47,771 nt of DNA from Prochlorococcus sp. AG-409-A22 (GTDB lineage Bacteria > Cyanobacteriota > Cyanobacteriia > PCC-6307 > Cyanobiaceae), in assembly GCA_003216135.1 (NCBI GenBank), contig QCJI01000007.1:1-47771 (forward strand), read 5' to 3'. Below are positions 27,894 through 37,749 of this stretch, piece after piece. The position numbers and the translations under genes are program-made. The notes beneath the pieces were generated by a model that was given only the letters and a program-made list of their open reading frames with translations, did not search any database and was not told where the DNA came from. Each line of letters starts with the position of its first letter. Positions within the stretch are counted from its first letter, which is position 1.

Positions 27894-28826
27894 TCAAGTT
27901 AAACTCCCGCCGCAACTTGATCCTGCACCTGCAGTACAAGCAAAACAATGTTCTTTTACAGCTACCCTGTAGTCAAAAGTAAATGAATCATCCAATAGAT
28001 CAAAAAGTGTCTTTGGTCCTTTATTCTCTCGGAAATTTATCTGTTGGTTAAAGTCACAATCATAAATTTCTCCAAGCCAATTTACACTAATAGTTTTTTT
28101 GCACATAAGACTTTCTAAATTATCTTCATTAAAATTTTCTTTTAGTAATTTGTAATAAGTATTAAGTTTGCCTTCTCTTCTTAGAGATTCTTCATATCTA
28201 TTTATTGGCATATTAGTTATTGTGTATAAGTTAGTAAAAAAAATATTATATTTTTCGAAAAGTACTTTTTTATAATCCTTTTCCAATATTTCCTGAGAAG
28301 GAGGAAGTATTGGGCTTATAGGGTTGTAAACAAGATTCAACTGTAAACCATTTTCTTGCTTTCCATAGCCTAAATTATTAAGAATTTTTATAGCATTAAT
28401 ACTTTTTTCAAAAACCCCAAAACCTCTTTGAAAATCAACATTATTTTTTTCGTAACATGGTAGCGAAGCAGTAACTATAACTTTATTATTTGCAAGAAAT
28501 TGAGGGAGATCTTCATAACCTTCTTCAAAGAAAATTGTCAAATTGCACCTATCAATAATATTAACTTGTTTTGTGCTTAAACTGGTTATTAGGTTTTTAA
28601 AATCTGGATGAAGTTCAGGCGCGCCGCCTGTAATATCTAAAGTCTTGATTTTGTATTTTTCAATTATTTTTGGAATAAGAGATATTATTTCATTAGACAT
28701 CTTTTCAGTCCTTAGGGGACTTGAATTGACATGACAATGCTTACAAGCCTGATTGCATTTATAACCTATGTTAATTTGCAATGTTTCTATAGGTTCTTTA
28801 TATATTGGGGGGAATTTTTCTTTCAT
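27894..28826 (-). CDS. ArsS-like radical SAM protein (arsenosugar biosynthesis type)
   Basis: The 310-residue radical SAM enzyme has the iron-sulfur motif CNQACKHC (Cys24, Cys28, Cys31) and DITGGAPELHP. The C-terminus HCFACTAGAGSSCGGSLT is the hallmark of the ArsS family. In that family one of these positions can be selenocysteine; here it is an ordinary Cys. ArsS-type proteins are tied to arsenosugar synthesis, a way marine phototrophs detoxify arsenate taken up with phosphate. No arsM methyltransferase is visible beside it. It converges on fur with a 6-bp gap. Confidence 0.8.
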   Translation of the reverse strand: MKEKFPPIYKEPIETLQINIGYKCNQACKHCHVNSSPLRTEKMSNEIISLIPKIIEKYKIKTLDITGGAPELHPDFKNLITSLSTKQVNIIDRCNLTIFFEEGYEDLPQFLANNKVIVTASLPCYEKNNVDFQRGFGVFEKSINAIKILNNLGYGKQENGLQLNLVYNPISPILPPSQEILEKDYKKVLFEKYNIFFTNLYTITNMPINRYEESLRREGKLNTYYKLLKENFNEDNLESLMCKKTISVNWLGEIYDCDFNQQINFRENKGPKTLFDLLDDSFTFDYRVAVKEHCFACTAGAGSSCGGSLT

Positions 28827-28870
28827 AAATCTATTATTTATAAATTGTCATTCAAAAATTAAAAAGTCAA

Positions 28871-30085
28871 CTATTTTTTGAAGTTTGACCTCTTTTTAGC
28901 AAGTTCAATAAACCAACTTATATATTCTTTGGGACCATTTTTAAAAACAATATCAAACTTTAAGTTGTCATAAACATCACTTATCCCTATTAAACCAGTA
29001 TTTTTTGTAGAAGGCCTTTCAACTTCACCTGAACTACTATCTACAAAAATTATTTTATTATTAATCCCAAATTCATTACCTAATATTTGTATAAATTCAA
29101 GAAAAGACCTGTCACTTCCTCCTCTTAAATAACTTTTTTCACCATTATTTTTTTTTGATGTTACTGTGTCACCAACTCCTACAATCAAAGGCATGTCTTC
29201 TATTTGAATAGTTCTTTTGCATAAATCAATTTTTTCACTGACAGATTGAGGCGAATTTCTAAAATTAAAATTAATTCCAAAAGGAGCTTTACCCGTTTTA
29301 TCCTCAATAAATTTATTTAAAAGAAATAAAACTCCAGAATCTTTAACAGCTCCTTTAATAAGTAATTGTATGTCTGTTGATCCAATATCATCTTTAGAAG
29401 AAAGTTTAATTGTTTCTCTACCATTTTTATTACCTAAATTTGGTGAAATATGAAGGAAAAATGAGTTTTCGAGGCCTTCGTTTTCAGCCTTGTAAATAAT
29501 TTCATTCATCATTTTTTCAAAACTAATTTGAATAAGCTTTCTTTTATCAGAATCTTTGTGTACTAAATCAAATAGACTATTGAAATTAATCGTTGGCGAG
29601 AAGCGTGTTTCACATATTGATTTTATTGCGTGAAAATTGATATCTTCTTGGCTAAGTTCAGGAAAAATATTCTTAACTATAAAATTAAATTTTGGTCTTA
29701 TTAAACTAGGTACTTTAGATAAAAAATTTAGTTCTTTTTCTGAGACTCCTTCAAAACTTATTTCACCATTGTTGTCTTGATACTCTACTCCACAGGCTGC
29801 TAAACCTCTTAAATATAGTTCTTTGTTTTTAGGCTCAGTAGTGCTCCTTAAACTCCTTTCTATAATTCTGTTAACCCCTCTTGGACCTTCATGTTCACCG
29901 CAAGTTAATACAAAGAATTCCTCCGCAAATTCTTTTACTGCATAGATATATTTTAATTCTAACTCTCTAGTCATTGGATCTTTAACTAACGGGATACAAA
30001 CCCCGTCAATGTCTTGAATAAATAAGATATTTTTAGAAGAAATTAATTGTTTTTGTACCTCTAAATTACTTTCCATATATTCCAT
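28871..30085 (-). CDS. Glucosylglycerol-phosphatase-like protein (GgpP/StpA type)
   Basis: The 404-residue protein resembles cyanobacterial glucosylglycerol 3-phosphatase, the last step in making the compatible solute glucosylglycerol. The opening FIQDIDGVC, with Asp25 and Asp27 in a DxDG phosphatase motif, is followed by LVKDPMTREL, LTCGEHEGPRGVN and later SYLRGGSDRSFLEF. These fit the StpA/GgpP pattern. The partner synthase GgpS (GT20) is not in this window. An alternative start is the second Met (residue 4). It is divergent from the 502-aa orphan across 168 bp. Confidence 0.7.
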   Translation of the reverse strand: MEYMESNLEVQKQLISSKNILFIQDIDGVCIPLVKDPMTRELELKYIYAVKEFAEEFFVLTCGEHEGPRGVNRIIERSLRSTTEPKNKELYLRGLAACGVEYQDNNGEISFEGVSEKELNFLSKVPSLIRPKFNFIVKNIFPELSQEDINFHAIKSICETRFSPTINFNSLFDLVHKDSDKRKLIQISFEKMMNEIIYKAENEGLENSFFLHISPNLGNKNGRETIKLSSKDDIGSTDIQLLIKGAVKDSGVLFLLNKFIEDKTGKAPFGINFNFRNSPQSVSEKIDLCKRTIQIEDMPLIVGVGDTVTSKKNNGEKSYLRGGSDRSFLEFIQILGNEFGINNKIIFVDSSSGEVERPSTKNTGLIGISDVYDNLKFDIVFKNGPKEYISWFIELAKKRSNFKK

Positions 30086-30253
30086 ATTTATAATTATTTC
30101 TCTTTTAATTTAATGACCATTTTTAAAAGAAATTATAAATTAAAAAATTCAATATTTACAATAAATAATTTGCTATGGTCAAAAATTGCTTTAATGTAGA
30201 AAAATGTTGGTATAGGTAAGAAATTAACAAAAAATTATCAAAAATTTCCAAAA

Positions 30254-31762
30254 ATGAAGATTAATTTAATAGAAAACATAAATGATGAAAAATATTTTTT
30301 TTCATTGATTGAAAATATAGAGAACAGCAAAGTGGGATTCTACAGTGTTGGTTTATATCCTGCATCATTAGCATACAACTGTGCTATGCATGGAAAATCA
30401 AATAATATTCTCTTGGCTCCTAGGGAAGATAGAGATTTGTTAGGTGCTTTCTCAAATGATGTTCTTTCTGATATGGATAATGAGATTATTGAAAAGATTA
30501 AGAGAATGGGGCATTATTCTTCAGAGGGAAAAAGAAAGTCTTTTGATCTAAAAGATCTTCTCTTGCAATGTGAGATAGTTATTCTTGCTTCAAACAGTAA
30601 TCACATACAAAATGATGTTAAACATGCTTTAGAACTCAGAAAAACTTTAAAAAGGGAAAGTGTGCTTCTTGGCTGCCTAGTCGGTTCTTTTTGCATTGAT
30701 AATAAAAATAAAAACCCTTTTATTCTCTGTAATAAATATCCAAATTTAGCTTTTTTTACAGGATTTCATCGTCACGGAGCTTTACGAAATCCTAATGATA
30801 GTTTTACTGCAAATTTCTGCCATCCTGATGCTTTTACTGCTTTAATAGGAGCTCGCATTTTGAATCAATTGTCACCGAAAATTCAAGTTTCTCCTGGAGT
30901 TCATAATATTGAATCTCAATATATAAAATCAATAAAAAACATCTCATCGATATTTGCCGGTTTTGTAAATAACTTTCATTCCGATAAGCCAGGAATGTTA
31001 CCTACCATTAATACGATTTTGTTAACTCAATGTTTAGATCAGGCTGCATCAGTATCATTACAAGTTAGAAAAGAAAATAAATTAGAGAATAAATATCTTT
31101 CATTAAAAGAACTTGGTTATGGTGAAGAAGTAATTAGTGCAAAGGAAATAATTAATGATAAATTTCATGAAAAAGGAGATTATACTTTTTCTCAATTAAA
31201 TGCTGTAAAGGCAGATGTCTTAGGGAGTATGACTCTACCAACTGAAGGAAAACCAACACGGAATTTTCAAGCAGGACAGGTTTTATCAGATATGCTTTTG
31301 CAACTCAGAAGATGTCCAATAGATGTTTCAGAATTTGTAAATTGGTGTAATAAACATTCTCTTAGTCAGGGAGGTTTAGAAGGTCTAAAATCCTTAAAAT
31401 TTTGGCCAGAAATTTATAAAGAATTCAAAATCAAAAATAATAATTGTTCAATGATTAATCTGATTTATTTATGCTTTCATGCTAAATCAGAAGAAAAAAA
31501 AGAAATTTATAAAGTTTTAATTAGTTCAGAAGAAATCACTAATTTTTGCCAAGAATCTGTGAAATCTGAATTATCTTTAGAACTAAATGAAAAATTAAAA
31601 GGAGATTATCTTTTTAATGATATTGAAAATCTTTATAAGAAATTCTTTATTGACAAAGAGGGAAACGATCTTAAAAAAAATGAATATAATAATAAAATTT
31701 CTAAAAAAAATCCAAGTTATATCAATGTATTGAAAATTATTAATAATTATTTTAATAATTGA
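30254..31762 (+). CDS. 502-aa protein with a Rossmann-like N-terminus, function unknown
   Basis: The N-terminal part reads like a nucleotide-binding dehydrogenase fold: VGFYSVGLYPASLAYNCAMHGK, then CEIVILASNSNHIQND. The middle and C-terminal parts are helical, as in the glycerol-3-phosphate or 6-phosphogluconate dehydrogenase superfamily, but no clear catalytic motif is seen. FTGFHRHGALRNPNDSFTANF is strikingly polar and probably conserved. It is divergent from the phosphatase-like gene, so a role in glycerol-phosphate or solute metabolism is a guess. The final 70 residues are rich in Lys and Asn. Confidence 0.6.
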   Translation: MKINLIENINDEKYFFSLIENIENSKVGFYSVGLYPASLAYNCAMHGKSNNILLAPREDRDLLGAFSNDVLSDMDNEIIEKIKRMGHYSSEGKRKSFDLKDLLLQCEIVILASNSNHIQNDVKHALELRKTLKRESVLLGCLVGSFCIDNKNKNPFILCNKYPNLAFFTGFHRHGALRNPNDSFTANFCHPDAFTALIGARILNQLSPKIQVSPGVHNIESQYIKSIKNISSIFAGFVNNFHSDKPGMLPTINTILLTQCLDQAASVSLQVRKENKLENKYLSLKELGYGEEVISAKEIINDKFHEKGDYTFSQLNAVKADVLGSMTLPTEGKPTRNFQAGQVLSDMLLQLRRCPIDVSEFVNWCNKHSLSQGGLEGLKSLKFWPEIYKEFKIKNNNCSMINLIYLCFHAKSEEKKEIYKVLISSEEITNFCQESVKSELSLELNEKLKGDYLFNDIENLYKKFFIDKEGNDLKKNEYNNKISKKNPSYINVLKIINNYFNN

Positions 31763-31855
31763 TTATTTGTTTAATTTACTAAAAAGCTAAGTTCTTCATT
31801 TATTTACTAATCTTGATTGCGGGGTTAGAATTATTATGGTTTTAAAAGGTTTTTT

Positions 31856-32515
31856 TTGAAAAAGGAATTATCACATCGTTCTCATGAACTGAAAGCTCTT
31901 GGTTGGAATCAAGAAGACTTAACAAGATACGAAGATTTATGGGAATACAGTCAAAGATGGGGATTAATAAATTTAGAAAGAGAAGACAGACAGTTTTTGA
32001 AGAAAGCAGAAAAGTTGCTACCAAAGATACAAAATAAAAAGATATCTGTTAAAAAAACTATTGAAGAAAAATCATATTACTTATGGTTAAATTTTTACCT
32101 CGATGAAATTAATATTTTTAGTAATTCTAATCTTCCAAAAAATAAACATGGTGTTTGGACACTCTTGATTGAAGAGGAAATAAAACTGCTTAAGGAATTA
32201 CAACCAGTTATGGGTCTGCCAGATACTTTAAAAGCCAAGAATCTATTTGAAAATAGGAAAGAACTCATAAATAAAGCTTTTAGCAAATTTGACGCTAAAA
32301 ACAACGATAAGGCTTTCAATTTTGATGAGGTTCTAAACAACTCTGAAAAAGATGTTGGTAAGAATTGGAAATCAATTACTGAAAAAGATCCTGAGGCTAA
32401 TAAAACTTTTCCAATAATTGATTCTGAAAATATTGAGAAACTCAGATCTGCGATAAAAGAGGATTTGAGTTTATATATGAAAGGTAATTACCCTTCATTA
32501 AAAAAGGATTTATAA
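31856..32515 (+). CDS. Conserved hypothetical protein, 219 aa
   Basis: The 219-residue soluble protein starts with TTG. The first 55 residues are highly patterned (ELKALGWNQEDLTRYEDLW, then QRWGLINLEREDRQFL). The rest is helical and charged. No family is recognised. It sits 71 bp upstream of metY on the same strand, but a T-rich tract between them (about 32522-32552) may end its transcript. Confidence 0.6.
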   Translation: MKKELSHRSHELKALGWNQEDLTRYEDLWEYSQRWGLINLEREDRQFLKKAEKLLPKIQNKKISVKKTIEEKSYYLWLNFYLDEINIFSNSNLPKNKHGVWTLLIEEEIKLLKELQPVMGLPDTLKAKNLFENRKELINKAFSKFDAKNNDKAFNFDEVLNNSEKDVGKNWKSITEKDPEANKTFPIIDSENIEKLRSAIKEDLSLYMKGNYPSLKKDL

Positions 32516-32571
32516 ATATTTATCTTTTTTTTGTTTTTTTTTTGGTCTTTTTTAAGTTAAATAGATAATAG

Positions 32572-33915
<1,344 letters not shown>

Positions 33916-33928
33916 GAAAGAAGATTTA

Positions 33929-34819
33929 TTGGCTTTAATAATTCCTAGTAACTATCACAAGATTAGTGATGTTGAGAAAAATCATATATCTTGGATCGAA
34001 CCAGAATTGGCAAAAAGACAGGATATACGTCCTCTTAGGATTGGTATCTTGAATATCATGCCTCTTGGCAAACAGTATGAATTTAACTTACTCCATCCAC
34101 TTGGTTTATCTCCTCTTCAAATTGAGCCAGTTTGGATAAAGCTTAAAACTCACTCATATAAAACATGGGATCTTAATCATTTAAATAATCTATACATAAC
34201 TTGGGAAGAAGCAAATAATCCAGAACCTTTAGATGGAATCATTATTACTGGAGCACCTATTGAGCACCTAGCCTTTGAGGATGTTAAGTATTGGGATGAA
34301 TTTGTGAAAATTGTAAATGAAGCCAGAAATTCTTGTGCGAGCACTCTTGGATTATGTTGGGCTGGCTTTGCGCTGGCTTATTTGGCAGGGGTTGATAAGA
34401 AAGTTTTTGATAGGAAATTATTTGGGGTATTCCCTTTAAAAAGTCTTGTTCCTGGACATCCTTTGATGGGTACACAAGATGATGAATTTATTTGTCCTCA
34501 AAGTAGATTTGCAGGATTATCAGATTTGGATATGGAGAAGGCCCAAAAAGAAGGAAAATTGAATTTGTTGGCTTATGGAGAAAACGTTGGATATACAATA
34601 TTTGAATCCAAAGATCAAAAGCAACTTATGCATTTAGGTCATCCTGAATATACGGTGCATAGAATTATTAGTGAAATTGAAAGAGACAAAGAAAAGGGAG
34701 ATGTTCCTCTTCCTGAAAATTTTGATCTAAATAGTTCAAAAACCGCTTGGAGATCTCATAGGAATTTGCTTTTTCAGCAATGGCTTTGGTTTTGTTATCA
34801 ACAAGTTAGTCTTAATTAA
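33929..34819 (+). CDS. metA: Homoserine O-acetyltransferase (MetA family)
   Basis: The 296-residue acyltransferase starts with TTG. Catalytic Cys143 is in TLGLCWAGFA, and His238 and Glu240 are in LGHPEY. Family members often carry the name succinyltransferase. The residue known to choose the acyl donor follows GAP: here the sequence is GAPIEHL, with Glu112 where E. coli MetA has Gly. Glu at this site selects acetyl-CoA, so the product is expected to be O-acetylhomoserine, the substrate of adjacent MetY. It is probably in one operon with metY. Confidence 0.88.
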   Translation: MALIIPSNYHKISDVEKNHISWIEPELAKRQDIRPLRIGILNIMPLGKQYEFNLLHPLGLSPLQIEPVWIKLKTHSYKTWDLNHLNNLYITWEEANNPEPLDGIIITGAPIEHLAFEDVKYWDEFVKIVNEARNSCASTLGLCWAGFALAYLAGVDKKVFDRKLFGVFPLKSLVPGHPLMGTQDDEFICPQSRFAGLSDLDMEKAQKEGKLNLLAYGENVGYTIFESKDQKQLMHLGHPEYTVHRIISEIERDKEKGDVPLPENFDLNSSKTAWRSHRNLLFQQWLWFCYQQVSLN

Positions 34820-34825
34820 CTTTTT

Positions 34826-36391
34826 TTAATGAGAGCTTTCCATACCACCTAGTCTTTCAAATAAGTTAAGACTTTCTTTATTTAATCCTACAATTTCAAC
34901 TTTAGAACCGCCATTCTGGAATTTTCTAATAATTTGCTCAAGAGCAACACCACCACTTTGATCCCAAATATGAGCTAAAGACATATCAATTACAATATTT
35001 TCTGGATGTTCATGAATATCAAATCCTTGTAAAAAATAAATTTTACTTACAAAAAATAATTGTCCTTTTACTTTGTAAGTTGTCAAATTATTTTCTTTTG
35101 TTCTTGAGACAGTTATAACTTTAGCGACTTTTCTGCTGAAAAGAATTGCAGCTAATGCAACTCCTGCAATAACTCCAAGTGCAAGATTATGAGGTTTTGT
35201 AAGCATAGTAACTGCAAAAGTCATAAGCATGACTGCAGTATCGCTTTTAGGTATCTTTCTAATGTTTTTTAATCCATTTATATCTGCCGTACTTATTGCG
35301 ATCGTTATCATTATTGCTACTAAAGCAGCCATTGGGATGGAACCTATCCAATCCTTCAAGAGGATTATCATAATTAGGAGAGATATACCTGAGGAGAGGG
35401 TTGATAATCTTGATTTGCCGCCATTTTCAGTATTCATTACAGATTGCCCAACTAAGGCACATCCTGCCATTCCACCAAATAAGGATGCCACAATATTTGC
35501 GATTCCCTGCCCTCTTGCTTCTTTATTTTTATTAGAACTTGTATCTGTTACATCGTCTAGGATATCTTGAGTTAAAAAGGTTTCCATTAAACCCACAAGA
35601 GATATTGCTAGTGAGGTTGGTAAAATTATCCCTAACGTTTCCAGGTTAAAAGGTACTTTGCCATTTTCTAATGATCCAAAAGGCAAGGAAATGCTTGGTA
35701 ATCCTTCAGGTAATTTACCCAAATCGCTAACAGTTGGTACATCTAAATTAAACAATATGCTTATTAATGTAATTACTACTATTGCAATAAGTTGAGAAGG
35801 AACTATTTTTGTTATTTTGGGAAGCCCATAAATAATTAATAATCCTATTATTACAAGAATCCAAACCATTGGTATTTGAGAGTTAACTGGATATTGATTT
35901 AAACTTTGTTCAACTAATCCTTTTGATTCTTTAATACCTATTCCTAATTGAGGGAGTTGTGCCTGAAATATTAAAAGCGCTAGTGCGTTTACAAATCCAC
36001 TTAATACTCCAGCTGGAACGAAGCGCATTTGGTATGCAAGTCTTAAATAACCCCAAAGGATTTGAAACACTCCGGTTAATATTCCAGCGGCTATAAGATA
36101 TGGAACGCCTAAACCAGGAGCTTTTGCTTCTCCATAAGCAACAAGTCCAGTCATCAATAGAGCTGTTGAACCTGTAGCTGATGTAATCATCCCTCTTCTG
36201 CCTCCAACAATTGCAATTGTTATAGATAAGCAAAATGCACCAAAAAGTCCAACTTTAGGATCAACTCCAGCTATACCTGAAAAAGCAATCGCTTCTGGGA
36301 TCATTGCAAAAGCTACAACTAATCCAGAGAGAATATTAGACTTAGGATCATCTAACCAATTTTTAGATAAATATTTTGAGAAATTTGACAT
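34826..36391 (-). CDS. SulP-family anion permease with STAS domain
   Basis: The 521-residue membrane protein has about a dozen helices (first ones in GLVVAFAMIPEAIAFSGIAGV) and a C-terminal STAS domain (about residues 430-515, VIDMSLAHIWDQSGGVALEQII). SulP proteins in cyanobacteria carry sulfate or bicarbonate (BicA type). Position next to metA and metY might favour sulfate, but marine BicA-like transporters look the same at this level. It converges on metA with a 6-bp gap. Confidence 0.85.
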   Translation of the reverse strand: MSNFSKYLSKNWLDDPKSNILSGLVVAFAMIPEAIAFSGIAGVDPKVGLFGAFCLSITIAIVGGRRGMITSATGSTALLMTGLVAYGEAKAPGLGVPYLIAAGILTGVFQILWGYLRLAYQMRFVPAGVLSGFVNALALLIFQAQLPQLGIGIKESKGLVEQSLNQYPVNSQIPMVWILVIIGLLIIYGLPKITKIVPSQLIAIVVITLISILFNLDVPTVSDLGKLPEGLPSISLPFGSLENGKVPFNLETLGIILPTSLAISLVGLMETFLTQDILDDVTDTSSNKNKEARGQGIANIVASLFGGMAGCALVGQSVMNTENGGKSRLSTLSSGISLLIMIILLKDWIGSIPMAALVAIMITIAISTADINGLKNIRKIPKSDTAVMLMTFAVTMLTKPHNLALGVIAGVALAAILFSRKVAKVITVSRTKENNLTTYKVKGQLFFVSKIYFLQGFDIHEHPENIVIDMSLAHIWDQSGGVALEQIIRKFQNGGSKVEIVGLNKESLNLFERLGGMESSH

Positions 36392-36421
36392 TGAAATTTT
36401 CTTTATAATTATGAAGTTACC

Positions 36422-37702
36422 CTATAGAGGTGGCAAAATGCTTTGTGGATCACAAATGTTCTTTAAAGTTTTTAATTCTTCGATTCTATTCCCAAAGGCT
36501 AATTGGAGTTCTTCCCTATGAGAATTTAAATGATTATGCAACTGAGCTAAGTGAATATTTGGATAAAACCTTTTTAGCTTGCTCCATGATTTATACATCC
36601 AATCCATTACGACTTCTTTTTCTTGAAGGTCATTTTTTTTCCATGATGCATATATCCAAGGTTTCCAAGTACTTTTTCTATGAACAAAAAAGCTTGCTCC
36701 ATGATTTAATTGTTTAGTTTTAAAACCTAGTTGTTGAGAAGCAACATAACAAGAATTATTTGGCTTATTATCCATTATTTCATTGAGATATTTAATGAAA
36801 ATTGGAACATCATTTTTTAAATCTTCTCCTAGAAGACTTATTACCTCAGAATGGTTATTTGAATTCAACTCAAATAATTCTAATTCTTTTGCAAAAAAAT
36901 TTATTTCGTTAAGGTTCCCATAAAATTTTTGTTCGAGAGTAGAAAATTTTTTTAAAGTTAATAAATTTTCTTTTATTCCTTCTTTCTCTAAATCATCTTT
37001 GAATTCGGCAACAATATATATGTATATTTTTTTAGCATATATCCATTGAAGACTAATATTTTCTGGAAATCCCTCTGATAGTTTAATTATTTCTGAAAGT
37101 TCATTGGAATTTATAAATCCTTCAATAATTTGAATAGGATAAGATTGGATAGTTCTAAGCCCTATTTCCGTAATTATTGAGAAAAAGGGTGCGGCTCCTT
37201 TAATTGCTTCCCAAATTAATTGTTTATCCCGACTTATTTGATTTTTCTTTAAAGAGATAAATTTGCCATTACCCAAGAAACCTTTTATTGATTCAATATT
37301 GTCAATTGCTAGTCCATAGGATTTACTTAGGGGACTTACTCCTCCAGTAAGTATATAACCTGCTCCTGGAAGTTTCGAAAGTCCTATAGGAAAACTTCGA
37401 TTATATTTTTCTAAATAATTCATTAGATCCCCCATAATCACCCCACCTCCAATTGTTACTATATTTGTTTCTTTTTCCAGGTAAATTTTGTTGTAATTTT
37501 TTCTAAGATCAAGAGTTATTAATCCATTTTTGGCACAGCTAGATGTTGTCCCTCCACTACAAATGCAAAGATGATCAAACTCTTTTGATAATTCATTATC
37601 ATAATTTAAAAAGAAATCTTCAACGTTATAAATTAATTTCTTATATAGAGCATCTTTTGAGTTAATATTTGAGACTTCAAGCAAGTTGTGATTTTTTTTC
37701 AC
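36422..37702 (-). CDS. FAD-binding oxidoreductase (GlcD/BBE-like)
   Basis: The 426-residue protein has an FAD_binding_4-type N-terminus: HLCICSGGTTSSCAKNGL, then VTIGGGVIMGDLMNYL, then GAGYILTGGVSPLSKSYGLAID. The C-terminal end NRIEELKTLKNICDPQSIL resembles the closing segment of berberine-bridge-like enzymes. The substrate is unknown. It is divergent from cbiX; with the cbiX start placed at 37750 the two genes do not overlap. Confidence 0.7.
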   Translation of the reverse strand: MKKNHNLLEVSNINSKDALYKKLIYNVEDFFLNYDNELSKEFDHLCICSGGTTSSCAKNGLITLDLRKNYNKIYLEKETNIVTIGGGVIMGDLMNYLEKYNRSFPIGLSKLPGAGYILTGGVSPLSKSYGLAIDNIESIKGFLGNGKFISLKKNQISRDKQLIWEAIKGAAPFFSIITEIGLRTIQSYPIQIIEGFINSNELSEIIKLSEGFPENISLQWIYAKKIYIYIVAEFKDDLEKEGIKENLLTLKKFSTLEQKFYGNLNEINFFAKELELFELNSNNHSEVISLLGEDLKNDVPIFIKYLNEIMDNKPNNSCYVASQQLGFKTKQLNHGASFFVHRKSTWKPWIYASWKKNDLQEKEVVMDWMYKSWSKLKRFYPNIHLAQLHNHLNSHREELQLAFGNRIEELKTLKNICDPQSILPPL

Positions 37703-37749
37703 TACTAAATATCGTTCTTTACTATTATGTTATAAGTTATATATTAATT

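Noticed and set aside
34800-34830. Possible terminator between metA and the SulP gene
   Set aside because: AGTTA and TAACT before a T-run give only a 5-bp AU-rich stem; too weak to list as a feature.
35931-36233. 100-aa minus-strand ORF inside the SulP gene
   Set aside because: Out-of-frame shadow on the same strand as the permease; rich in Cys, Trp and Arg and without a plausible fold.
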